Below, piece by piece: positions 38,868 to 47,438 of a stretch of DNA of 64,000 nt. The number at the start of each line of letters is the position of its first letter. The first letter of the stretch is position 1. Position numbers and translations under genes: made by a program. This stretch comes from an uncultured Lachnospiraceae bacterium (GTDB lineage: Bacteria > Bacillota > Clostridia > Lachnospirales > Lachnospiraceae), in NCBI GenBank assembly GCA_910579805.1, contig CAJTWM010000005.1, positions 1 to 64,000 on the forward strand. Direction: 5' to 3'. The notes under the pieces were generated by a model. It had not been told where the DNA came from, ran no database searches, and saw only the letters and a program-made list of their open reading frames with translations.

Positions 38868-40553
38868 ATGGGAGAGGAAAAGAGACAAATTTCAATCAGC
38901 CAGTTTCAGGATGTGATCGATACGCTGGCTCCGTGCATGGATGATTATTTATATATTTACGATATGAAAAAGGATCTTTATTGTATATCGCCGACGGCAT
39001 TGGAGCGGTTCAGGATACCGTCGGGGATGTTTTCCGATGTGACGGAGACGTTAAAAGACTTTGTATATCCGGAAGATTTTGAAGCGCTGGACGAGGACAT
39101 TGCAAAGATTTTAAGGAAAGAGACAAAATTCCATAATCTGCAGTACCGGTGGCTGGACAAAGAGGGAAACCCTTTGTGGATCAACTGCAGAGGGCGGGTC
39201 ATATATGACGGGGACGGCGAACCGGAATTTCTGGTAGGCTGCATCAATGAAATCGGGATGAAGCAGAAAGCGGACAATGTCAGCGGCCTGCTAGGGGAAT
39301 CCAGCCTGAAAAGCGAGATCAAAAAGCATGTAAGGGAGAAAATGAAAGGCTTCGTACTCAGACTGGGGATCGACGATTTTAAAGAGATCAACGAGAATAA
39401 AGGAATGGAGTACGGGGACAGGATACTTAGGGAAACGGCGGAATGTATCGAGGGGGTGGTCTTGCCGGGGCAAATGGTTTACAAGATCGTAGCGGACGAG
39501 TTCATTGTGCTGGATTTTTCGGGAAGAAGCATGGAGGACGCGAAAGCATTATATAAAGCGATCCGCAGGGAAATTGACCGTTTCATAGAGGAAAACCGTT
39601 ATGAGGCGTTCTATACGCTTTCAGCAGGCATCCTGAATTTTGACGATTTAGAGAGCCAGACTTACTATAATCTGATGAAATGGTCGGAGTTTGCCTTAAA
39701 CGAGGCGAAGAAAAGAGGAAAAAACAAGTGTTATTTTTATGAGGAAAAGGATTACGAGGCTTTTTTAAGAAAGAGGAGACTGGTGCGTGTCATGCATCAG
39801 GCGGTAAATAATCATTTTGAGGGTTTTGAAGCCTATTATCAGCCGATCATGGATATCAAGGAAAACCGTTTGGCAAGTGCGGAGACGCTGATGCGTTTTT
39901 GGACGGAAGAGACGGGAGCGGTATCGCCGGTAGAGTTTATCCCGCTGCTGGAAGAGAGCGGCCTGATCATTCCGGTAGGAAAATGGATCTTACATCAGGC
40001 TATGGACGCATGCAGCAAGATCCGGAAGACTATGCCAGAGTTTCGTATTTCCGTGAATCTGTCGTATATTCAGGTTTTGAAGAGTAACGTGCTGGGAGAG
40101 ATCTTGTCGGGGATGGAAAAATATGATCTGGATCCCGGCAGTATTATTATAGAATTGACTGAGAGCGGGTTTTTGGAGTCGGACCATAATTTTATAGGTT
40201 TTTGCCAAGGGCTACGGGAAAACGGGATCTTGTTGGCGCTGGACGACTTCGGGACGGGGTATTCTAATTTCCATTATCTGTATAACCTGAGCCCGAATAC
40301 GATCAAAATCGACCGTTCTTTCACATTAAAGGCGCTGAATAACGATTATGAATTTAATCTGCTGCAGCATATGGTCGATATGACGCACAGCATCGACTTG
40401 AAACTCTGCATTGAGGGGATCGAGACACAGCAGGAGCTTCAAAAGATCAGTAAAATGGGACCGGATTATATTCAGGGGTATTATTTTGGCAAGCCGTGCG
40501 CCCTTCCGAAGTTTTTGGAGGATCATATCGGAGGGAATCTTATTTGCGAGTGA
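38868..40553 (+). CDS. PAS-GGDEF-EAL protein, probable cyclic-di-GMP phosphodiesterase
   Basis: 561 residues with no membrane segment. Residues 1-125 form a PAS-like domain (YLYIYDMKKDLYCISPTALE). Residues about 135-290 form a GGDEF domain whose active motif is changed to VADEF (YKIVADEFIVLDF), so cyclase activity is unlikely. Residues about 305-555 form an EAL domain with ETLMRF in place of EALLR but with the metal-binding set retained: SVNLSYIQV, IIELTES, LALDDFGTGYSN, IKIDRSF and CIEGIETQQEL. It therefore probably degrades c-di-GMP, perhaps modulated by the PAS and degenerate GGDEF parts. ATG 38868 follows GGAGG at 6 bp; ATG 38856 lies inside that site. Confidence 0.9.
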   Translation: MGEEKRQISISQFQDVIDTLAPCMDDYLYIYDMKKDLYCISPTALERFRIPSGMFSDVTETLKDFVYPEDFEALDEDIAKILRKETKFHNLQYRWLDKEGNPLWINCRGRVIYDGDGEPEFLVGCINEIGMKQKADNVSGLLGESSLKSEIKKHVREKMKGFVLRLGIDDFKEINENKGMEYGDRILRETAECIEGVVLPGQMVYKIVADEFIVLDFSGRSMEDAKALYKAIRREIDRFIEENRYEAFYTLSAGILNFDDLESQTYYNLMKWSEFALNEAKKRGKNKCYFYEEKDYEAFLRKRRLVRVMHQAVNNHFEGFEAYYQPIMDIKENRLASAETLMRFWTEETGAVSPVEFIPLLEESGLIIPVGKWILHQAMDACSKIRKTMPEFRISVNLSYIQVLKSNVLGEILSGMEKYDLDPGSIIIELTESGFLESDHNFIGFCQGLRENGILLALDDFGTGYSNFHYLYNLSPNTIKIDRSFTLKALNNDYEFNLLQHMVDMTHSIDLKLCIEGIETQQELQKISKMGPDYIQGYYFGKPCALPKFLEDHIGGNLICE

Positions 40554-40564
40554 GGTGAGGAATC

Positions 40565-40735
40565 ATGCTTGTCTGCGACTATATTGTAGAGCGGATTGAC
40601 GGAGACTATGCCTATCTGCAGAGGGCCGACAGGCCGGAAGAAGAGCATAAGCTTGTGGCGAGGGCGTTGCTGCCGGAGGAGATCACGGAGGGCTGCAGGC
40701 TGCATTATGAAATGATGCAGTATACGATAGTATAG
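40565..40735 (+). CDS. Small DUF3006-like protein (56 aa)
   Basis: A reading frame from ATG 40565 to 40735, translating as MLVCDYIVERIDGDYAYLQR and 36 more residues with ALLPEEITEGCRLHYE. The pattern, short beta-strand protein with an IVERIDGDYA-like start and LLPEEITEG, matches small DUF3006-type proteins; the call is from memory. GAGGTGAGG lies 5 bp before the start. It begins 11 bp after the GGDEF/EAL gene, so it is cotranscribed, and a terminator follows. Confidence 0.65.
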   Translation: MLVCDYIVERIDGDYAYLQRADRPEEEHKLVARALLPEEITEGCRLHYEMMQYTIV

Positions 40736-40759
40736 AGCGCCGGAAATTGAGGAAATAAA

Positions 40760-40796
40760 AACAGGCTGCGGAGGTAGTAAAGTCCGCAGCCTGTTT
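40760..40796 (+). terminator. Terminator after the GGDEF/EAL pair
   Basis: AACAGGCTGCGGA (40760-40772) pairs perfectly with TCCGCAGCCTGTT (40783-40795), followed by TCGTTG. Confidence 0.85.
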
Positions 40797-40935
40797 CGTT
40801 GTCCGGTTTGTTACAATAGGTTTATTCCGGAATTATATTAATTTATTTTGAACTGAAAAGTTTTCTAAATTAGTTTTGGAAAATGTAAAACATTTTCTTT
40901 TATTGCATATTTACGGTATATTTATGAAACATAAA

Positions 40936-40964
40936 TTGACTATTGAAATTTTTGACCGTATAAT
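40936..40964 (+). promoter_or_regulatory. Promoter of giant secreted protein 1
   Basis: TTGACT at 40936-40941, 17-bp spacer, TATAAT at 40959-40964. The same AAATTGACTATT context recurs before the second giant gene at 47293. The roughly 110-bp leader after it is AT-rich and has no hairpin. Confidence 0.8.
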
Positions 40965-41077
40965 AGAAACAATCATATTTTCTAAAACATGAATAAATAA
41001 AACGACAAAACTAAAAAAAGCTAAAATTACGAAATGGAAAAGAAAATGTGAAAATGATAATCAAGGAGGAGAGTAGT

Positions 41078-44000
41078 ATGGATGAGATCAAAAAGCTATT
41101 TCAGGCAAAACGGATTTTTGCCATGATTTTAGCGGCTGCCATGGTAATCACAATGATGCCTACGACAGCAAACGCGGCTTCGGTCAACGGTATGCCGGCC
41201 GAAACGCAGGAAACGTCCGATGATACTGCAGCGCCTGAAGTCACAGGCAGCGTAGTAAATGAGCAGATTCAGACGGACAGAGCGGGAGAGTCGGTTTGGG
41301 AGATTAAGGATAACCGACCGGACAACAGTAAAACTGCGGTATATGATGGCGAGCCGGAGGAGTTTTGGGACGGTCAGTATAACCTTGTAGTTTATAAGGA
41401 TGGAAGTTACTACAATGAACTCAATTATTGTAATGACTTTTCCAAAGTATGGCAGGAAAAAACCGGCGAAGGAAATGAAGACAAAGATTATACCGACCTG
41501 CCTAACGGAGAACAACCGACAAATGCCGGAGAATACAGGCTTGCTGTAACGGCTCCGGACAGCGCGGCAAAGTGGAACTTTATTTTCACGATCACACCTT
41601 GCGAACCGCAGGTGACCGCATACTATCAGCCGGTAAAACCGGGTGTGGCGAAGAAGGATGTAAAGCCGGAATCTTTGCTTCAAAGTTTGTATTTTACAGA
41701 TGAAGGCGGTAACAGCCTGTACTTTACGACGACTTTGGAAAACGGAGATATAAGCGGACATGAAACTCCGATACCAGGAACGATCCTTGTTTCGGTTGCG
41801 CAGATCAAAAATGCGGTTACCAACGAACCGTTGAAGGATACCGACGTTTTAACAAAAGATCAGGACTATGTTGTCGATCTTACATTGAAATTTGAGGAAA
41901 AGGCCAATGCGAAATACGGTAAAAATTACATACTTCCTGAAACGGTTTCAAAGCTGATTACAATTGGGAATCTGATTGTGCCTACGGTCGTAGTTGATTT
42001 GGTAGAAAAGCAGGCATTAGATGCCGACGGCAAACCTGTAACCGATGCCGATGGCAAACCGGTTATGCAGCCTGTTACGGAGCTGGAACGTACTTATACG
42101 GGCGAAACGGTGAAAGAACCTGAAAAGGACAAAGAATATACCGTAAAGATTGAGCTGGATGAAGAAGTAGAGGGTCCGGACGGCCAGCCGGTAAAGAAAA
42201 CCATTCCGGTTACGGACGAAAACCTTACGGCGGAATGGTTTGAAAACGGAGAGAAATTAGATTCTGCACCGAAAGCGGCAGGGAACTATTCCTATCGTAT
42301 TACCTATATCGGTCAGGAAGGTATTTATGCGGCCGCATATGCAGACATTCCGGTTGTAGTGAATGCAGCGGAATTGACGATCGTGCCGAAGCTTGGCGAG
42401 GGCGCGAAATTCTATCCGGGTATGACTGTAAAGCAGGCGTTGGCGCAGGTGGATTACACGGTGCTGGATGCGGAGAAACAGTCTTTTGATGCAAACGTGG
42501 ATAGAAACAGTTTTTGGGGAACTTACGCCAACCGTAACTCGACGATACCTTATGAGCCGGTATTCGGCATTCAGGTAAAAGAAAGAACGGATGAAATTCT
42601 AAATGACGACGGAACGACTTCGGGAACGGTTGATATTTACGGAGACGGAAACGGCAATGGCAGCGGTTATCTGTCGGCAGGAACCGCACTGCAGAGCGGA
42701 AAAACTTATAGAGTCGTATTTACCGGAAAGAAAGCCGTATACGACGGTAATGGCGATGCAGCACGGACAACAGGGATCAATGCGGCTGTGACGGGTAACA
42801 ATTTCAATACAAGTTACCATGTAGCGGATGACGGCAAGACCAACGAAGAAAATGCCGCTGCTCTTCCGTTAGAGGCAGGCACGCGTGCAACTATTGAGTC
42901 TAACCTTCTCAAAGACGGCAAGGGCGGAAGCTATGATAATCCGATTTCCAAAGTCTATGACGGAGAAAGACTTTTTGACAGAAGATCTCTGTATAAAATT
43001 GCTGCCGTCACTGCTGATGGTAAGAAGATAGCAGAAAAGACGGATAAAGCGATTACTTATACATGGGAAAGACAGAACGGTGTGGACTACGTTTATGATT
43101 CGGAAGGAAACGTTGTTACGGATCAAGACGGAAATCCGAAAACGGAACCTGCTTGGGATGTCTATGATTATGACGGAGAAACTTATTTATCCGATTTGAT
43201 CAGTCCGGTTAACGCCGGTAATTACCGTTTGACGATTTCCTATAGCGACAGTAAGAACGATAAAGACGGACGCGGCTACTATGCGGACCCGGTACAGGTT
43301 TATTATGAGATCAAAGCACAGAAGATAGGGCTTGTGCCGGATGGTGAATTTGCGGCACCTGTAGGTTATACGGTAAATCAGTTCCTTTATCATCTTTATG
43401 ATTCGGGAGAGTTAGACCCGACCGGTGAACTCCCTCATAAAGTATATAAACTTGATGAGAATCTGGGATATACGCAAGAGGACGAATTGAACTGGTTGTT
43501 TAGTTTGATTGATGTGTTCACAGGTGAAGCGATCTATTATCATCCGTACACGATTGACGATTGGGCTGTAGAGAAAAAGAACGGAAACAATTGGGAGCAT
43601 CTTAATTATAATGCTGCGTTTGAAGCCGGCGGAGAATATAGACTTGTTCCGGCCGGATGGGATGTAGATTTTTCATCCTATAAGAATAACTATAGCACCC
43701 ATGAAATGATTGCTGACGAAAACGGCGATGAGTGGCCGGCGTATTATGTAAATTCAGCGCCTATCAAATTAACAACGATGGGCAGCATTGCACTGGGCGT
43801 AGAGCTTGACATAAGTAAGATCACCGCTTCGATGACCAAAGTGTACGACGGGACGCCGATCAGTATTTTGGACGAAGCCAAAAAGAATTTGGTAGTATAC
43901 AAACTGGATGATGCCAATAAAACGCCGGTAACCGATGTTTTGAAAGATATCGAATATGTGTGGTATGATGATGAAGGATATCCGGTGGCAACGGCAGAAC

Positions 44001-47000
44001 CGGTAGATGCGGGAACATATGAACTTTATGCTAAATTCTCCGGAAATGCATCCTATATGGCATTTGGCAGCTACGATTTCTGTCTTAATACAGGACTGAG
44101 CGTTACGATCACGCCGAGGGAACTGACGGTAGTGCCTTCGCTGAAAGAGCCGATCGTGGCAGGAAACAAAAAGAATTATTCTGACTGGGCAAAGACGGAG
44201 TTTCAGAATGTCGCGCAGAGTGATGCGGCAGCATTTACCTATAACGCAACGACTGGATTTCCTGCCGTTAACAGCAGCAGCTATGGTTATAGAGTATGTG
44301 ATAAGGCAGGGCAGTATGTATATGGAAAATTAAAAGGAAATACGGACTATACTTTTGAATTTACCAATATACAATTAAGAGGAAAGTATGCTGATAACTA
44401 TACACTGAAATACGGAAAGGCAGCTTTCAAGACAGTCCATGGTTATTCTTCCGTGTCGGGAGGTAGCTATAGAAGCGTGAAAGAGTATCAGTTTGAAGAT
44501 GCGGTTTCTGACGTAGATAAAATAGGAACGCATACGATAACGACTAAAGAAGGCATTGAGTATCAATATGATTTCTCTTATTATAACAGCGAGACGGGTA
44601 GCACTGAAGAAGCTGGCAGCGGTAATTTCGTTGCATTGAAGATTACAATGCCGGAGGAATATAGCAACGCTTCTGATGCAGAGGTGGTTTATGCCAATAG
44701 TATAAAAAAAGCAGGCGGAATCATTCTGAATAAGTCAAATTTTGATAACGGGTATACGCGTAATCTCGAGGTACTTTTCAATGCGGAAGACGGAAAAGAA
44801 AAACCCATCGAATTTGACATCCGTTGGGAAGAGGGCTATGTAGAACACTTTATTTTGGATTTTACAAAAGCGGAATTGTTAGAAGACCTTGGAAATGCAG
44901 TTGCGCCGAAGACCATATCCTTAAATAAACCGGATAAAAAGATGGTAGTTGGCGGGACACAGAGGTTAGACGTGAAGCTGACTACATCACAGATCGGAGA
45001 TCTGATACATCTGACTTATACGGTAGATAAACCGGAAGTGCTTTGCGTAACAGAGAGTGGATTTGTGACTGCTTTGAAAGAGGGCGACGCAACCATTACG
45101 GTGGAATCCACCAGAAGGGACGGAAACGGCGAGTATGTATCGACGAATCCCGTAAAGAAGACCAGCGTTAAGATCAAGGTCAGCAAAGTAAGCGCGCCGA
45201 AGATCAAGAAAGTAGATAACGTATTGGATAACAGCGCAAGAGTATGGTGGACGTCGTTAAATGAGAACGACGGATACCGCAGGGAAATTTATGTGCTGGA
45301 AGGCAAGACAACTTATACGAAAGATGATTTTGAAGCGAAAATCGCATCCATGAAAAACGGTAACTGGGAGGATATTTTTGCGGTTGCACCGACGTACAAT
45401 GCTGGTTACTATGACGAAAAAGCCAAGTCGTCTTATGATTATGTGGATGGATTGAGCCCTGACAAAGAATATACGGTATATGTAAGAAATGTAAGCCGTG
45501 TCCGCACGCTGAGTTGCGCACATGAGAACTGTCAGGTAGCGGAATCCCATGACGGAAACGTAAAAGGATTCAAAACTACGAAGGGACAGGTAAAGGGCTT
45601 AAACGTAGCGTTTGAAGATGAGATCGTGACGCAGTATGTGGATATTAACGATGGAACGACTCATCATATGGTAGCCTTGAAAGAGGGAGCGACAACAGCA
45701 ACCGTATATGGTAATTTCTCGGATTGGGTCAATGCAGCAGGAGATTATGATGTAAAAACTCTGCCGTTATCTAAAGAGGATCAGAAAGACTATGTAAATC
45801 CGAAACTGGAATATTATGTTGGTTCCCTTGTATATTTGGAGGACTATGACAGCAAAAGAGACGGATACATAGGGGTTTACCGTGCTTGGGATGAGGACGA
45901 GGGAATAACGGAATATTATTACTGTTACTTGAATAAGACTTCCCTTGCCTCCATTGACAAAAAAGGCAAGCTGAAACTGAATGGCGTCGGTGAAGTAGAC
46001 GTTGTTGTCAGAGACAAGAACACAGGTCTTTGGGCTTACAAAACATTGGAGATCGTAGCGACGGCAGATAGTATTGCCAATAAGAACGTGAAGATGCAGG
46101 TAGGACAGAAAATCTGGTTAGGAGATCTGCTGACTTATAAGGAAGGTAAGAAAGTCCTGATCGGTAATTATGCAAGAAAGATCGTTGTAGACGACGCATT
46201 ACGGCAGGCAATCAGCACTAACGGTAACTTTAAACTGAGTGAGGATGAAACCTATCTGATCGCAATAAAGCCGGGAAAACTTTCCCTGACATTGAAGGAC
46301 GCTTATGTGGGCGAAGATAAAACGGCAACGGTATCATTGACCGCAACAGCTTTAGAACCGGTCAAGAAATTGAAAGCTTCAACCGTTAACGATCAATACT
46401 TTGACCTTGAATTTACCCATTCGCTGAATCCTTATGGAATAGGGTATAAAGACAGTCTGAGCGATGCGGGCGGTTTGATATTCCATATTAAAGTAACGGA
46501 TGCAAGAGGAACCCTGATCAGAAGCCAGTATGTGGAAGCGGATGACTACTACGACGCGGGTACGAATCAGTATAAGTACAGGATAGACGGTCTGACCAAG
46601 AAGTCCAAGTACAATGTGTCCGTGACGGCGGAATTTGAGGGAGAAGTTTCCAAAGAAGCGAAGAAACCGATCACTACTACATTGCTTCCGGCAAGTTACT
46701 TAGCGTTAGATAAAAATGATATGAATACCGGAATCAAGATATATGTACATGGTGAGGATGTGGATGATACTATTAATGGGGGCACATTCAGCACCGGTAA
46801 CTCCTATACGTTGGAAGTGGGCGGTACATATTTCAATCCGGGAGCAAAAGCAGCAATGACGGATACGCTGACATGGACCAGCTCCAATACGAAAGTAGCT
46901 ACCGTAAAGGCAAACGCGGGAAGTTATTCCGCAGCCTTGAAAGCGGTAGGTCAGGGAAAAACCGTGATTGAAATCAAATCAAAAGTGACAAAAGCGGTCA

Positions 47001-47155
47001 TTGCCAGATATGAATTAGAAGTAAGTACAGTCGGCGACGCTTACAGAAGTCGTAACAATCCTATATTCTTTGGAGATAATGAGTATTTGGAGAAGAATGC
47101 GGTTTCAAGTGTAATCGGCTATGCGACGAAAAACGGTACGGTAGTTTTTCAATAA
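41078..47155 (+). CDS. Giant secreted multidomain surface protein 1 (2,025 aa)
   Basis: A Sec signal peptide (KRIFAMILAAAMVITMMPTT, cleavage near ANA-A) leads a repeat-rich extracellular protein. Segments (approximate residues): N-terminal beta domains 30-300; Asp-rich LDADGKPVTDADGKPV near 311-330; a NAAELTIVPKLGEGAKFYPG domain from 425; MBG-like KVYDG units near 624 and 922; a Big_2 Ig-like domain from 1280 (ISLNKPDKKMVVGGTQ); a fibronectin III-like domain from 1373 (APKIKKVDNV, LSPDKEYTVYVRNV); and a second Big_2-like domain at about 1905-1985 (TLTWTSSNTKVATVKAN). No LPXTG, SLH or choline-binding anchor is visible, so it is secreted or held by an unknown mode. Adhesion or matrix function is inferred. 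ATG 41078 follows AAGGAGGAG and matches the paralogue's start. Confidence 0.85.
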   Translation: MDEIKKLFQAKRIFAMILAAAMVITMMPTTANAASVNGMPAETQETSDDTAAPEVTGSVVNEQIQTDRAGESVWEIKDNRPDNSKTAVYDGEPEEFWDGQYNLVVYKDGSYYNELNYCNDFSKVWQEKTGEGNEDKDYTDLPNGEQPTNAGEYRLAVTAPDSAAKWNFIFTITPCEPQVTAYYQPVKPGVAKKDVKPESLLQSLYFTDEGGNSLYFTTTLENGDISGHETPIPGTILVSVAQIKNAVTNEPLKDTDVLTKDQDYVVDLTLKFEEKANAKYGKNYILPETVSKLITIGNLIVPTVVVDLVEKQALDADGKPVTDADGKPVMQPVTELERTYTGETVKEPEKDKEYTVKIELDEEVEGPDGQPVKKTIPVTDENLTAEWFENGEKLDSAPKAAGNYSYRITYIGQEGIYAAAYADIPVVVNAAELTIVPKLGEGAKFYPGMTVKQALAQVDYTVLDAEKQSFDANVDRNSFWGTYANRNSTIPYEPVFGIQVKERTDEILNDDGTTSGTVDIYGDGNGNGSGYLSAGTALQSGKTYRVVFTGKKAVYDGNGDAARTTGINAAVTGNNFNTSYHVADDGKTNEENAAALPLEAGTRATIESNLLKDGKGGSYDNPISKVYDGERLFDRRSLYKIAAVTADGKKIAEKTDKAITYTWERQNGVDYVYDSEGNVVTDQDGNPKTEPAWDVYDYDGETYLSDLISPVNAGNYRLTISYSDSKNDKDGRGYYADPVQVYYEIKAQKIGLVPDGEFAAPVGYTVNQFLYHLYDSGELDPTGELPHKVYKLDENLGYTQEDELNWLFSLIDVFTGEAIYYHPYTIDDWAVEKKNGNNWEHLNYNAAFEAGGEYRLVPAGWDVDFSSYKNNYSTHEMIADENGDEWPAYYVNSAPIKLTTMGSIALGVELDISKITASMTKVYDGTPISILDEAKKNLVVYKLDDANKTPVTDVLKDIEYVWYDDEGYPVATAEPVDAGTYELYAKFSGNASYMAFGSYDFCLNTGLSVTITPRELTVVPSLKEPIVAGNKKNYSDWAKTEFQNVAQSDAAAFTYNATTGFPAVNSSSYGYRVCDKAGQYVYGKLKGNTDYTFEFTNIQLRGKYADNYTLKYGKAAFKTVHGYSSVSGGSYRSVKEYQFEDAVSDVDKIGTHTITTKEGIEYQYDFSYYNSETGSTEEAGSGNFVALKITMPEEYSNASDAEVVYANSIKKAGGIILNKSNFDNGYTRNLEVLFNAEDGKEKPIEFDIRWEEGYVEHFILDFTKAELLEDLGNAVAPKTISLNKPDKKMVVGGTQRLDVKLTTSQIGDLIHLTYTVDKPEVLCVTESGFVTALKEGDATITVESTRRDGNGEYVSTNPVKKTSVKIKVSKVSAPKIKKVDNVLDNSARVWWTSLNENDGYRREIYVLEGKTTYTKDDFEAKIASMKNGNWEDIFAVAPTYNAGYYDEKAKSSYDYVDGLSPDKEYTVYVRNVSRVRTLSCAHENCQVAESHDGNVKGFKTTKGQVKGLNVAFEDEIVTQYVDINDGTTHHMVALKEGATTATVYGNFSDWVNAAGDYDVKTLPLSKEDQKDYVNPKLEYYVGSLVYLEDYDSKRDGYIGVYRAWDEDEGITEYYYCYLNKTSLASIDKKGKLKLNGVGEVDVVVRDKNTGLWAYKTLEIVATADSIANKNVKMQVGQKIWLGDLLTYKEGKKVLIGNYARKIVVDDALRQAISTNGNFKLSEDETYLIAIKPGKLSLTLKDAYVGEDKTATVSLTATALEPVKKLKASTVNDQYFDLEFTHSLNPYGIGYKDSLSDAGGLIFHIKVTDARGTLIRSQYVEADDYYDAGTNQYKYRIDGLTKKSKYNVSVTAEFEGEVSKEAKKPITTTLLPASYLALDKNDMNTGIKIYVHGEDVDDTINGGTFSTGNSYTLEVGGTYFNPGAKAAMTDTLTWTSSNTKVATVKANAGSYSAALKAVGQGKTVIEIKSKVTKAVIARYELEVSTVGDAYRSRNNPIFFGDNEYLEKNAVSSVIGYATKNGTVVFQ

Positions 47156-47203
47156 TGGAAATAGGATGCTGACGAAGTCAGTGTTCGGAAATATGAAAAA
47201 AGG

Positions 47204-47239
47204 TACGCCGCAGATCTTTAGGATCTGCGGCGTATTTTA
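47204..47239 (+). terminator. Terminator of giant gene 1
   Basis: TACGCCGCAGATC (47204-47216) pairs perfectly with GATCTGCGGCGTA (47222-47234), followed by TTTTA. Confidence 0.9.
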
Positions 47240-47295
47240 TGCTTTATTTGAGCCTGAAAGCAGGTATGATTTGGCAGTGGCAATCGGATTTTAAA

Positions 47296-47324
47296 TTGAC
47301 TATTACTATTTTAAAGTTTACAAT
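47296..47324 (+). promoter_or_regulatory. Promoter of giant secreted protein 2
   Basis: TTGACT at 47296-47301, 17-bp spacer, TACAAT at 47319-47324. Each giant gene thus has its own promoter. The leaders are also alike: both contain AAAACTAAAA-type stretches and ATCAAGGAGGAGA before the start codon. Confidence 0.7.
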
Positions 47325-47438
47325 AAGAAAATCATAGATTCCTAATCAGTGAAATAAAAACGGGGCTAAAAAAACTAAAATATGCTAAAAGTGTGAATTG
47401 GGAAGAGAAGATGTGAAAAAATCAAGGAGGAGAACAAA

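Noticed and set aside
41129..41761. Long minus-strand frames inside the giant genes (also 48399-48809, 51768-52178, 52455-52931)
   Set aside because: They are antisense to well-supported coding sequence with clear signal peptide and domains, rich in Arg/Ile/Phe as expected from shadows, and lack ribosome sites.
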